64,000 nt of DNA from Pedobacter sp. PACM 27299. GTDB lineage: Bacteria > Bacteroidota > Bacteroidia > Sphingobacteriales > Sphingobacteriaceae. Below the pieces are notes generated by a model. It was not told where the DNA came from. It was given only the letters and a program-made list of their open reading frames with translations, and did no database searches. Numbering within the stretch: position 1 is the stretch's first letter; each line of letters opens with the position of its first letter. Position numbers and translations under genes: made by a program. This document shows, piece after piece, positions 8,708-17,458 of this stretch. The stretch is taken from the NCBI RefSeq assembly GCF_001412655.1, contig NZ_CP012996.1, positions 5,580,001-5,644,000 of the forward strand. The letters are read 5' to 3'.

Positions 8708-9388
8708 CTATTTTAATTTTTCAATTCCATCCATTCTAAAGACAGAATTCAAAGTACTATTGTTTTCACAAGTAACTCCCAGATCTGAAATGAAGCCATT
8801 TTCAAGGCTATAAGCCCAACCATGCAAGCTTAATTTCTTACCATTAGCCCATCTGTTCTGAACGATAGAGGTTTTAGTCAGATTAAATACACCTTCAATT
8901 ACATTCAGCTCCACTAATCTTTCACTTCTTTTCTTTTTATCAGTGATCATGTCCAATTCATGGTAATGCAATCTGTAAGTATCTTTAATATTTCTCAACC
9001 AGTTATCGATAATACCATATTGTTTATTACCCATGGCGGCTTCTACCCCACCACAGCCATAGTGACCACATACAATTACGTGTTCTACTTCTAATACGTT
9101 GACCGCATAATCCAATACACTCAACATGTTCATATCGGTATGAACTACCACATTGGCAATGTTACGGTGAACAAAGATATCTCCAGGATTGGTATTCGTG
9201 ATCTGGTTTGCAGGAACACGACTATCAGAACAGCCAATCCAAAGGATCGGTGGTTTTTGTCCGGCAGATAAACGCTCGAAGTACTTAGGATCTTCTGCTA
9301 AAGTGGCAGCTACCCAGTCCTTATTTCCTTGTAATAATCCTTCGTATGTAATTTGGTCTGTATCTTGTTTTTCTAATTTTGCGCACAT
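8708..9388 (-). CDS. beta-class carbonic anhydrase
   Basis: 226 residues. It interconverts CO2 and bicarbonate. The zinc ligands and active-site dyad are visible: Cys53, Asp55 and Arg57 in CSDSRVP, and His109 and Cys112 in GHYGCGGV. There is no signal peptide, so it is cytoplasmic. It begins 6 nt after the stop of the SulP transporter gene, so the pair is cotranscribed. This suggests that the enzyme handles bicarbonate brought in by the transporter; that link is inference from context. Confidence 0.95.
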   Translation of the reverse strand: MCAKLEKQDTDQITYEGLLQGNKDWVAATLAEDPKYFERLSAGQKPPILWIGCSDSRVPANQITNTNPGDIFVHRNIANVVVHTDMNMLSVLDYAVNVLEVEHVIVCGHYGCGGVEAAMGNKQYGIIDNWLRNIKDTYRLHYHELDMITDKKKRSERLVELNVIEGVFNLTKTSIVQNRWANGKKLSLHGWAYSLENGFISDLGVTCENNSTLNSVFRMDGIEKLK

Positions 9389-9394
9389 AATAAT

Positions 9395-10999
9395 TTAATT
9401 ATTAATTTTTTCTATGATTTTACTGTCCAATTTTGGCACAGTATATTGTTTCTTAATGTTCTCTAATATCACTATTGTTCCTTTCGTATAAGCGTTGTGC
9501 TTAAAGTTGAAAATTGTTTCCAACACATCTGGATCAATATATCGGGAATTTGTTCCATCGATAGTGACATTTGTTTCTTTTGGGATATTGTTCAGCATCA
9601 CCTGAATGGCTGCTTTATTTAAAAATGAAACCTCTTCGGCTAATTTAATGCGGAGATTTTTCTTATTTCCTTCTTCCTGAATTTTGTAGAAAAAAGGATT
9701 ACGCATGTTCGTACGCAACAGGTAGAAGATGGAGAATAACATCCCTACAGCCACACCTTTTAGCAGGTCGGTCAATAACACGGCAATAATCGTGATTACA
9801 AACGGTACAAACTGGTCCCAGCCTTTATGGTACATATGTTGGAATAAGGCAATACGTGTTAACTTATAACCGGTTACCAATAGAATTGCTGCCAAACAGG
9901 CCAGTGGAATCATATTGATCACACCCGGGATAAATAAGAAAGACAAAAGTAACCATCCTCCGTGAAAAATCGCAGACATTTTAGTTCTTCCTCCAGCATT
10001 TACGTTTGCGGAACTCCTTACAATTACGGAAGTTAGCGGTAAACCACCCAGCATACCACTGGTCATATTACCTACACCCTGAGCTAATAACTCTCTATTT
10101 GTTGGAGTTGTTCTTTTGATCGGGTCGATTTTATCAACCGCTTCAATACTTAATAACGTTTCTAAACTGGCTACTACAGCAATTGTTGCGGCAACCACCC
10201 ATACTTTACTATCGGTAATGGCTGAGAAATTAGGCAAGGTAAATAAGGAAGTCAGATCTGACCATCCGTTCACCACTGGAATTTCTACCATTTGCGAGGT
10301 ATTCAAGGCGTAGCCTGTTCCCTGGAAAGCGATACTTAATATAATTCCTAAAGCAACCACGACCAATGGTGCAGGAATTACATTTACTTTTTTCAGCTTC
10401 GGCCAGTATATTAATACGGCAATAGACAATCCACTGATGATAATCGCAGCCAATGTAAAATGACTAAACGCATTTCCTAAAGCGGAAAATGTGTTTTGGT
10501 TGTCTCCCTGAAAAAAGCTTTCATCACCAAAGAAATCAGAATCTACGCCTAAAGCATGAGGAAGCTGTTTCAGGATTAAGGTAACCCCAATCGCTGCCAG
10601 CATTCCTTCAATAACGCTGGACGGGAAATAATTACCGATCATCCCGCCTTTCAGCAAGCCTAATACGATCTGCATCGCCCCTGCCAATACAACTGCCAGT
10701 AAAAATGTTTGATACCCCCCCAGTTGACCAATCGCGCCAAGCACGATTGCCGTAAGCCCTGCAGCAGGACCACTTACGCTCAATTGAGAACCACTAAGAC
10801 TTGCAACTATAATACCTCCCACAACACCAGTAATTAAACCGGCGAATAATGGTGCTCCTGAGGCCAGGGCCACACCCAAACATAAAGGCAAGGCCACCAA
10901 AAACACCACAATACTAGCTGGCAAGTCACGCTTTAAGTTCTTTTTTAATATATACTTCTTCACTTCCAATCTTGAAAAGATCGAGTTACTATTTTGCAT
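9395..10999 (-). CDS. SulP-family anion transporter with STAS domain (possible bicarbonate importer)
   Basis: 534 residues. The first 420 or so are a multi-pass membrane domain of the SulP type (SIVVFLVALPLCLGVALASG, then GIIVASLSGSQLSVSGPAAG). The C-terminal part (from about 425) is a STAS domain, with VTIDGTNSRYIDPDVLE as the recognisable strand-helix. SulP proteins carry sulfate, bicarbonate or other anions. Coupling 6 nt upstream of a carbonic anhydrase gene favours bicarbonate, as in other SulP-CA pairs, but sequence alone cannot settle the substrate. Confidence 0.9.
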   Translation of the reverse strand: MQNSNSIFSRLEVKKYILKKNLKRDLPASIVVFLVALPLCLGVALASGAPLFAGLITGVVGGIIVASLSGSQLSVSGPAAGLTAIVLGAIGQLGGYQTFLLAVVLAGAMQIVLGLLKGGMIGNYFPSSVIEGMLAAIGVTLILKQLPHALGVDSDFFGDESFFQGDNQNTFSALGNAFSHFTLAAIIISGLSIAVLIYWPKLKKVNVIPAPLVVVALGIILSIAFQGTGYALNTSQMVEIPVVNGWSDLTSLFTLPNFSAITDSKVWVVAATIAVVASLETLLSIEAVDKIDPIKRTTPTNRELLAQGVGNMTSGMLGGLPLTSVIVRSSANVNAGGRTKMSAIFHGGWLLLSFLFIPGVINMIPLACLAAILLVTGYKLTRIALFQHMYHKGWDQFVPFVITIIAVLLTDLLKGVAVGMLFSIFYLLRTNMRNPFFYKIQEEGNKKNLRIKLAEEVSFLNKAAIQVMLNNIPKETNVTIDGTNSRYIDPDVLETIFNFKHNAYTKGTIVILENIKKQYTVPKLDSKIIEKINN

Positions 11000-11078
11000 A
11001 AAACAAAGTTTTAATTCTTGTAAACTAATTTAAAAAATTGCACAGCTATCCTGATAACAGGTTAGTTATACGAGTAAA

Positions 11079-11420
11079 TTAGGCCAAGTTAGGAGGAGGG
11101 GTCGGTACAGAGGGATGGAAAGGATCCACATGTCGTTTAAAATGATCGATGTAGCTGTTGCTGATACCGAAATGGCTAAGAACGGCATTGAAGTCCATTG
11201 TATAATGGTTATCGATCATTTTATAATCCATCAGGTTCACTTTAGCTTTACCGCTCTCACCGTCGGCACTATGCTCAACTTCGATCTGCATGATCACCAG
11301 TTGAATGCTTTCCTTTTGAATATCGTTGAAAAATACGGGCGCCCCAGAAATCATCATCTTTACGCAAAAGATGCCTAGAAAGGTAATAATGATTAAAAGA
11401 CGGTATTTCCGTAATGACAT
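11079..11420 (-). CDS. small membrane-anchored hypothetical protein
   Basis: 113 residues of unknown family. Residues about 6-26 (YRLLIIITFLGIFCVKMM) form a membrane anchor or signal. The rest is a soluble region ending in a proline-rich tail (HPSVPTPPPNLA). A good promoter at 11450-11482 supports that the gene is expressed. It lies between the SulP transporter operon and a porin gene transcribed the other way, 79 nt from the SulP start. No function is proposed. Confidence 0.65.
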   Translation of the reverse strand: MSLRKYRLLIIITFLGIFCVKMMISGAPVFFNDIQKESIQLVIMQIEVEHSADGESGKAKVNLMDYKMIDNHYTMDFNAVLSHFGISNSYIDHFKRHVDPFHPSVPTPPPNLA

Positions 11421-11449
11421 TTTGATTATTTAGTTCATGCTTAACTGTT

Positions 11450-11482
11450 CAAAAATAGCTCCAAAAAAGCCGAACTAGCAAA
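11450..11482 (-). promoter_or_regulatory. promoter for the 113-aa gene
   Basis: On the minus strand TTTG (11482-11479), 21 nt, then TATTTTTG (11457-11450): both Bacteroidota elements are exact. The start codon is 29 nt further on. Confidence 0.6.
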
Positions 11483-11618
11483 TTGTCATGTAAAAAAAAT
11501 GTAATTTCCTGCATATTTCACTCAAAAACAGGAGATTAAATTTTAAAAGGGACCTTTTCTATAGATAAATGAAGCATTAAGCGTAATTTAGGCAGCTCAA
11601 AATACGTTTATCTTATTC

Positions 11619-12857
11619 ATGAGAAAATTATTACTATTCATTGTCATGCTAGTGCCTTTCTCTGTACTTGCACAAAGCAATAACGCCCCTTCCTCTTACG
11701 CCCCGCATGAAATAAACATCACCGGGTATTTACAAACACAATTCCAAAAAGCACAATCTTCTGGAATAAATTCCTTTTCCGGAGGAGACTTTTCCAAGAA
11801 TTCAGATTCTCGTTTCATGATCAGAAGGGGCAGGTTAAAGATCGACCGTGCCGATAAATATTCCAGCATCGTTTTTCAGATTGATGCCACTCAAAATGGT
11901 GTGCAGCTGATGGATGCCTTTATTCAGTTTCACCAGGAAGAGACCAAACAGTTTCTTTTTACGGCAGGTTTATTCAACCGTCCCTTTGGCTATTCTATCG
12001 TATATTCATCAGGATACAGAGATTTCCCGGAACGTGCAAGGGTGTTTCAGACACTGATGCCCAGAGAACGTGACCTTGGTGCCATGATCAGTTTCAAGCC
12101 TGACTACAAACCTTTAAGCTTTCTGTCTGCTGATCTTGCAGTGATCAATGGAAGTGGATTAACCGCCAGAGATTATGACTCAAAAAAGGATATTGTGGCA
12201 AACATAGATTTTACTTTTGATAGCCTTGCCAATAAAAAGTTAAAGCTCGGTTTCGGAGCTTCTTACTATAAAGGCTATGTAAGGAGTGACACAGAGACGT
12301 TTTTTGTCAGAAATGGCAGTACTTATGTGAAAGACACCAACCCAAGTCATGTAAATTCTTATGCCAACCGTGATTATTATGGCGCAAACTTACAGGTAGC
12401 CTATGACAATTCTTTCGGTACCACTTCATTTAAAGCAGAGTATGTAGCCGGAAAACAACCTGGAGTAGCGGCTGCCGCCGACATTACCGGCCCTTTGGCC
12501 AGCACCAGTTTCTCCGCTCAGCCAAAAACAGACCTTTACCTGCGTGAATTTAACGGATATTATTTCTGGTTAACTCAGCGAATTGGCAAATCTAAATTTA
12601 ACGCCTTACTTGGCTATGATGTTTACGACCCTAATATTCATGTATCAGAAAAGGAAATCGGTGCGCCAAACAGCAATACCACTGCCGGAGATATTAAGTT
12701 CAGTACACTGGGTTATGGCCTTACTTATATGATGAACGGCCGCTTAAAACTAACATTATATAATGAGCATGTGGTAAACGACGATACACAGCTGCCTCAA
12801 TACACCAAAGACCTTAAAGATGATGTATTTACTGCCAGACTACAGTACCGCTGGTAA
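11619..12857 (+). CDS. phosphate-selective porin O/P-like outer-membrane porin
   Basis: 412 residues with a signal peptide (LLLFIVMLVPFSVLAQ). The mature part begins with INITGYLQTQFQKA and then shows FMIRRGRLKIDRADKYSSIVF and AGLFNRPFGYSIVYSSGY, the pattern of the OprO/OprP porin family in which a 16-strand barrel forms an anion channel. The chain ends in TARLQYRW with a terminal aromatic, as expected for barrel insertion. Specificity for phosphate is not assured. It stands alone between a divergent small gene and a carboxylase gene. Confidence 0.85.
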   Translation: MRKLLLFIVMLVPFSVLAQSNNAPSSYAPHEINITGYLQTQFQKAQSSGINSFSGGDFSKNSDSRFMIRRGRLKIDRADKYSSIVFQIDATQNGVQLMDAFIQFHQEETKQFLFTAGLFNRPFGYSIVYSSGYRDFPERARVFQTLMPRERDLGAMISFKPDYKPLSFLSADLAVINGSGLTARDYDSKKDIVANIDFTFDSLANKKLKLGFGASYYKGYVRSDTETFFVRNGSTYVKDTNPSHVNSYANRDYYGANLQVAYDNSFGTTSFKAEYVAGKQPGVAAAADITGPLASTSFSAQPKTDLYLREFNGYYFWLTQRIGKSKFNALLGYDVYDPNIHVSEKEIGAPNSNTTAGDIKFSTLGYGLTYMMNGRLKLTLYNEHVVNDDTQLPQYTKDLKDDVFTARLQYRW

Positions 12858-12908
12858 TGACCAGCTATTTAATAAATATTGCTATTTTACGAAATCATCA
12901 TAGCAGAT

Positions 12909-12962
12909 CCATAATCTCAGTTAAATGATGGCCTTAAAATCTCCATTTAACTGAGATTGTGG
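12909..12962. repeat. long dyad between the porin and carboxylase genes
   Basis: Arms 12909-12927 and 12944-12962 pair over 19 positions with one G-T wobble and a 16-nt loop. No T-run follows on the plus strand, so it is not a standard terminator. It lies 52 nt past the porin stop and 55 nt before the carboxylase start and could be an operator, an mRNA-stabilising hairpin or a 3' processing site. Confidence 0.6.
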
Positions 12963-13016
12963 TTTAGGGACAAACCAAAAAGATATCAACCATAAGAAAA
13001 ACCAAAAAATATTCTA

Positions 13017-14558
13017 ATGAAAACCAAAATTGAGTTACTTCAGGATAAAGTTAAACAAGCCCATACCGGCGGTGGAGCAGCAAGAATTGAAAGCCAGCAT
13101 AAAAAAGGGAAACTGACCGCAAGAGAAAGAATTCATTTCCTAATGGACGAAAACTCTTTTGAAGAAATCGGCATGATGGTCACCCATAGAAGTACCGATT
13201 TTGGTATGGAAAAGGAAATATATCTTGGCGATGGTGTGGTGACAGGATATGGAAATATCAACGGCCGATTGGTCTATGTATTTTCACAGGATTTCACCGT
13301 TTTTGGCGGTTCACTTTCCGAGACTCATGCCGAAAAAATCTGTAAGATTATGGACATGGCCATGAAAAATGGTGCTCCGGTTATCGGTTTAAACGATAGC
13401 GGTGGTGCACGTATTCAGGAAGGTGTGGTTTCCCTGGGTGGTTATGCCGATATCTTTTACAGGAATGTACAGGCATCGGGAGTGATCCCACAATTATCGG
13501 CAATTATGGGCCCATGTGCTGGTGGAGCAGTCTACTCTCCTGCCATCACCGACTTTATTTTAATGGTAGAAAACACTTCTTACATGTTTGTAACCGGCCC
13601 TAACGTAGTGAAAACGGTAACACATGAGGTAGTTACTTCCGAAGAATTAGGCGGCGCATCTACCCATGCCACTAAATCAGGTGTCACTCATTTTGCCTGT
13701 TCAAATGAACTGGATGCCATCAACCATGTGAAAAGATTGCTGAGTTATATGCCTCAGAATTGTGAAGAAACACCTGCCACCCTTCCTTATGAAGCGACGA
13801 ATGAAGAACGTATTTCTTTAAATAGCCTGATGCCTGTCAATGCAAACCAGCCCTACGATGTCAGAACTGTGATTGATGAAGTGGCAGATGCAGATAGCTT
13901 TTTAGAAGTACATAGAGAATATGCAGAAAATATAGTGGTAGGTTTTGCACGTCTGGCAGGAAGAAGCATCGGTATTGTAGCCAATCAACCAGCTTATCTC
14001 GCCGGTGTATTAGATAACCATGCTTCCACGAAAGCAGCCCGTTTTGTTCGCTTTTGCGACTGCTTCAATATTCCATTATTGGTATTTGAAGATGTTCCAG
14101 GCTTCCTTCCAGGCACCGATCAGGAATGGAATGGCATCATCAATAACGGTGCAAAATTATTATATGCCTTTAGTGAGGCCACAGTTCCCCGCATTACAGT
14201 GATCACCAGAAAAGCTTATGGTGGTGCCTATGATGTGATGAACTCCAAACATATTGGTGCAGATATGAACTATGCCTGGCCAACGGCCGAAATCGCCGTA
14301 ATGGGTGCTAAAGGAGCTGCAGAGATCATTTTCAAGAGAGAAATCTCTACTGCAGAAAACCCGGAAGAAAAATGGCTGGAAAAAGAGAAGCTTTATTCTG
14401 ATACTTTTGCCAATCCTTACCGCGCTGCAGAACGTGGCTTTGTAGATGAAGTGATCGAGCCCGCGCAAACCAGAATAAAGCTCATCAAAGCATTTAAAAT
14501 GTTAGAAAATAAAGTGGTCAATGCTCCACGTAGAAAACACGGAAATATCCCCCTATAA
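13017..14558 (+). CDS. acyl-CoA carboxylase carboxyltransferase (beta) subunit, propionyl/methylmalonyl type
   Basis: 513 residues, the usual length of PccB/MmdA proteins. It transfers carboxyl groups between biotin and an acyl-CoA. Both halves of the crotonase-like carboxyltransferase fold are present: [19 protein letters not shown], the oxyanion-hole segments [10 protein letters not shown] and [11 protein letters not shown] in the first half, and [17 protein letters not shown] plus [11 protein letters not shown] in the second. The biotin carboxylase and biotin carrier subunits are not in this window, so partner and substrate (propionyl-CoA most likely) are inferred from the family. The MFS gene begins on the next base. 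Confidence 0.92.
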   Translation: MKTKIELLQDKVKQAHTGGGAARIESQHKKGKLTARERIHFLMDENSFEEIGMMVTHRSTDFGMEKEIYLGDGVVTGYGNINGRLVYVFSQDFTVFGGSLSETHAEKICKIMDMAMKNGAPVIGLNDSGGARIQEGVVSLGGYADIFYRNVQASGVIPQLSAIMGPCAGGAVYSPAITDFILMVENTSYMFVTGPNVVKTVTHEVVTSEELGGASTHATKSGVTHFACSNELDAINHVKRLLSYMPQNCEETPATLPYEATNEERISLNSLMPVNANQPYDVRTVIDEVADADSFLEVHREYAENIVVGFARLAGRSIGIVANQPAYLAGVLDNHASTKAARFVRFCDCFNIPLLVFEDVPGFLPGTDQEWNGIINNGAKLLYAFSEATVPRITVITRKAYGGAYDVMNSKHIGADMNYAWPTAEIAVMGAKGAAEIIFKREISTAENPEEKWLEKEKLYSDTFANPYRAAERGFVDEVIEPAQTRIKLIKAFKMLENKVVNAPRRKHGNIPL

Positions 14559-15716
14559 ATGAAATTGAGTCGTACAGATGTGATGCTCATGGCTTTTTGT
14601 ACCGGCCTGATTGTCGCTAACATCTATTATTGTCAGCCATTAGTGATCCTGGTGGCGCAGGAATTTAAAGTAACGGAAAGTCATGCCGGTATGATCACTT
14701 ACCTGACGCAGGCTGGCTATGCCCTGGGTTTATTTTTGGTGGTACCGCTTGGCGATATGTTTGAACGCCGAAAACAGATCTTAATCATTACTGGACTGGC
14801 AGTGGCTTCCTTACTCCTTGCCGCTATGTCCCACAGCTTTTTGCTCCTGCAAATTGCCAGTGTGCTGATTGGTGCAAGTTCTGTCGTTCCCCAATTGATC
14901 TTACCTATGGCAGCCAATTTAAGTTCCAACGAAAAACGCGGGGAAACTATTGGCATTATTACCAGTGGCTTGCTCATCGGAATCCTGGCTTCCAGGTCCA
15001 TCAGCGGTAGTGTGGGCTTTTTATGGGGATGGAGAACTATGTATTTTATCGCCGCCGGCATCTGTGCCTTATTGATGGTGCTGATGGCGAAACGTTTTCC
15101 TTTAAGCCTGCCTTCTTTTAAAGGAACTTACCGGGAATTGATGGCTTCCATGTGGCATTATGTGAAAACAGAGCCCGTTTTAAGGGAAGCTTCTATCATC
15201 AATTTCCTGGCTTTCGGAGTGCTCAGTGCATTCTGGACCACGATGGTACTGTTTTTAGCCAATCCTCCTTTCAATTTTCAAACCATGCAAATCGGCTTGT
15301 TCGGCATAGCCGGAGCTGCTGGTGCACTCGCTGCCCCTTTAGTAGGTAAACTAAGCAGTGGCCACAATCCACGCAGAAACATATTCATAGGCCTGATTTT
15401 ACAACTCATCAGCATTGTTGCTTTTTACTTTACCGGCAGCCATTTATACCTATTCATTACCGGGATTATTTTAATTGACATCGGCCAGCAGGCGATTCAT
15501 GTGACCAATCAAACCCGCATTTATGCCTTAATTCCCGAAGCCCGCAATCGCCTCAATACCGTATTTATGTCGGTGAGTTTTGTTGGTGCTGCTGTAGGTT
15601 CTGCAATTGGATTATGGCTATGGGACAAGGGACAATGGCCTTTGTTCTGCTTTGGAACCACCGCAATCATCCTGCTCAATATTTGCATCTATAAATCCAA
15701 CAAGGTCAGAAGCTAA
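14559..15716 (+). CDS. MFS transporter
   Basis: 385 residues with about 12 hydrophobic segments, the size of a drug/sugar-efflux type major facilitator. The N-terminal motif YCQPLVILVAQEF and the LGDMFERRKQI loop (motif A, between helices 2 and 3) are visible. The substrate is unknown. The start codon directly follows the carboxylase stop and its own stop overlaps the GNAT start (TAATG), so the three are probably translated together, although the functional connection is not obvious. Confidence 0.88.
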   Translation: MKLSRTDVMLMAFCTGLIVANIYYCQPLVILVAQEFKVTESHAGMITYLTQAGYALGLFLVVPLGDMFERRKQILIITGLAVASLLLAAMSHSFLLLQIASVLIGASSVVPQLILPMAANLSSNEKRGETIGIITSGLLIGILASRSISGSVGFLWGWRTMYFIAAGICALLMVLMAKRFPLSLPSFKGTYRELMASMWHYVKTEPVLREASIINFLAFGVLSAFWTTMVLFLANPPFNFQTMQIGLFGIAGAAGALAAPLVGKLSSGHNPRRNIFIGLILQLISIVAFYFTGSHLYLFITGIILIDIGQQAIHVTNQTRIYALIPEARNRLNTVFMSVSFVGAAVGSAIGLWLWDKGQWPLFCFGTTAIILLNICIYKSNKVRS

Positions 15717-16135
15717 TGGAAAATACGCATATAGAACAAATCAGAGCGGATCTTACCTGGCGCATCAGGCATATCGCAATGTATCCAGACCAGCCTTACG
15801 ACACCATAAAACTAGAAAATGATCGGGATGGCCTGCATTTCGGTTTATTTGCTGGCGATCAGCTCGTGTCTGTGGTTTCTCTCTTTAATGAAGGCACAGT
15901 TTATCAGTTCAGAAAGTTTGCCACTGTTCCCGAATATCAGGGGAAAGGTTATGGTAGTTTTTTACTCCAGCATCTGATCGATTATGTGCGCCCTTTGGGA
16001 GCGACGATGCTCTGGTGTAATGCCAGGATAACAGCCGCGCCGTTTTACGCTAAATTTGGCTTTTTGGAAACCGATGAATGCTTCGCCAAACAGGGATTAG
16101 AATTTGTCATCATGCAGTTACAACTCAACAATTAA
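15716..16135 (+). CDS. GNAT-family N-acetyltransferase
   Basis: 139 residues forming one GNAT domain. The acetyl-CoA pyrophosphate-binding loop is VPEYQGKGYGSFLLQHLI (V-x5-Q-x-x-G-x-G/A pattern), preceded by the FRKFAT strand. The C-terminal FYAKFGFLETDE is the usual F-Y-x-x-x-G-F element. The acceptor substrate cannot be told from sequence. It overlaps the MFS gene by one base. Confidence 0.88.
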   Translation: MENTHIEQIRADLTWRIRHIAMYPDQPYDTIKLENDRDGLHFGLFAGDQLVSVVSLFNEGTVYQFRKFATVPEYQGKGYGSFLLQHLIDYVRPLGATMLWCNARITAAPFYAKFGFLETDECFAKQGLEFVIMQLQLNN

Positions 16136-16136
16136 C

Positions 16137-16166
16137 TTGTTGCTTACGCCCTAGTTTATATATTTG
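16137..16166 (+). promoter_or_regulatory. promoter for the M42 peptidase gene
   Basis: TTG (16137-16139), 19 nt, TATATTTG (16159-16166). It begins just after the GNAT stop codon. It also argues against a longer peptidase reading that would start upstream inside the GNAT gene. Confidence 0.6.
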
Positions 16167-16215
16167 TTCGGGTAAAGCACAATACAGCTTATTATACGTT
16201 TTAAAGAAACATCAA

Positions 16216-17328
16216 ATGGCAAAAAAGAAAGACGATAAACAGAAACACGTTTCTGTAGTTACTAAAAAGTCACTCCAATTTTTTGAAGAATATATCAATA
16301 ATCCATCGCCAACTGGCTTTGAATATCCTGGTCAGAAGCTATGGTTAGACTACCTGAAGCCTTATATCGATGAAAGTTTCATCGATAATTACGGAACAGC
16401 AGTAGGTGTAATCAACCCTAAAGCAGAATATAGAGTAGTAATTGAAGCACATGCTGATGAGATTTCCTGGTTTGTAAATTACATTACTGCAGAAGGATTG
16501 ATCTATGTGATTCGCAATGGTGGTTCTGATCACCAGATCGCTCCCTCAAAAAGAGTGAACATCCATACCGATAACGGAATGGTGAAAGCAGTATTCGGAT
16601 GGCCGGCAATTCATACCAGAAGCGGCGAGAAAGAAGAAGCTCCCGCATTAAAAAACATCTTCCTGGACTGTGGATGTACTTCTAAAGATGAAGTAGAAGC
16701 TTTAGGTATCCATGTAGGTTGTGTGATCACTTATGAAGACGAATTTATGGTATTGAACGACCGTTATTACGTTGGAAGGGCACTAGACAACAGGGCTGGT
16801 GGTTTCATGATTGCCGAAGTTGCTCGTCTGTTAAAAGAAAACAAACAAAAACTTCCTTTCGCGTTATACATCGTAAACTCGGTACAGGAGGAGATCGGCT
16901 TGCGCGGTGCCGAAATGATCGCTCACCGGATTAAACCTCATGTAGCCATTGTTACAGACGTTACACATGACACCAGCACTCCGATGATTAATAAAATTAC
17001 ACAGGGTGATTTAGCTTGTGGTAAAGGACCAGTAGTTTCTTATGCTCCGGCAGTACAAACCAACCTGAACAAATTACTGATTAAAACAGCAGAAAAGAAT
17101 GACATCCCATTCCAGCGTCAAGCTTCATCGAGGTCTACAGGCACCGATACAGATGCATTTGCCTATTCAAATGGCGGCGTTCCTTCCGCTTTGATCTCCC
17201 TGCCACTGCGCTACATGCACACTACGGTAGAAATGATCCATAAAGAAGATGTAGACAATGTGATCAGCTTGATTTACCACTCTTTATTAAACATCGAGAA
17301 AGATCAGGATTTCAGGTATACAAAATAA
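16216..17328 (+). CDS. M42-family zinc aminopeptidase
   Basis: 370 residues from the ATG at 16216. An upstream in-frame ATG at 16078 is rejected because the extra 46 residues are unlike the family and lie before the promoter. Metal ligands and catalytic residues of the glutamyl-aminopeptidase/endoglucanase M42 family are present: His79 and Asp81 in EAHADEIS, ALDNRAGG, the VQEEIGLRG pair of glutamates, TDVTHDTS, and HTTVEMIHKEDV near the end. It is a cytoplasmic enzyme that forms large assemblies in other species and trims peptides. A terminator follows. Confidence 0.92.
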   Translation: MAKKKDDKQKHVSVVTKKSLQFFEEYINNPSPTGFEYPGQKLWLDYLKPYIDESFIDNYGTAVGVINPKAEYRVVIEAHADEISWFVNYITAEGLIYVIRNGGSDHQIAPSKRVNIHTDNGMVKAVFGWPAIHTRSGEKEEAPALKNIFLDCGCTSKDEVEALGIHVGCVITYEDEFMVLNDRYYVGRALDNRAGGFMIAEVARLLKENKQKLPFALYIVNSVQEEIGLRGAEMIAHRIKPHVAIVTDVTHDTSTPMINKITQGDLACGKGPVVSYAPAVQTNLNKLLIKTAEKNDIPFQRQASSRSTGTDTDAFAYSNGGVPSALISLPLRYMHTTVEMIHKEDVDNVISLIYHSLLNIEKDQDFRYTK

Positions 17329-17357
17329 TTCAGCGTAAACATGTACGACAATAGGGA

Positions 17358-17391
17358 GGGTATCTGCTAAAACAGATACCCTTTTCTTTTG
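17358..17391 (+). terminator. intrinsic terminator after the M42 peptidase gene
   Basis: GGGTATCTG (17358-17366) pairs with CAGATACCC (17373-17381) around a 6-nt loop and is followed by TTTTCTTTT. Confidence 0.85.
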
Positions 17392-17458
17392 CTTTTAATT
17401 TCCTATTTTTAGAAAAGTATCTGAGCCTATCCAGCTCATAAACCTATAAATTTTCCTT

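Noticed and set aside
16078..16215. 46-residue extension of the M42 peptidase
   Set aside because: It would start inside the GNAT gene and before the promoter at 16137-16166.
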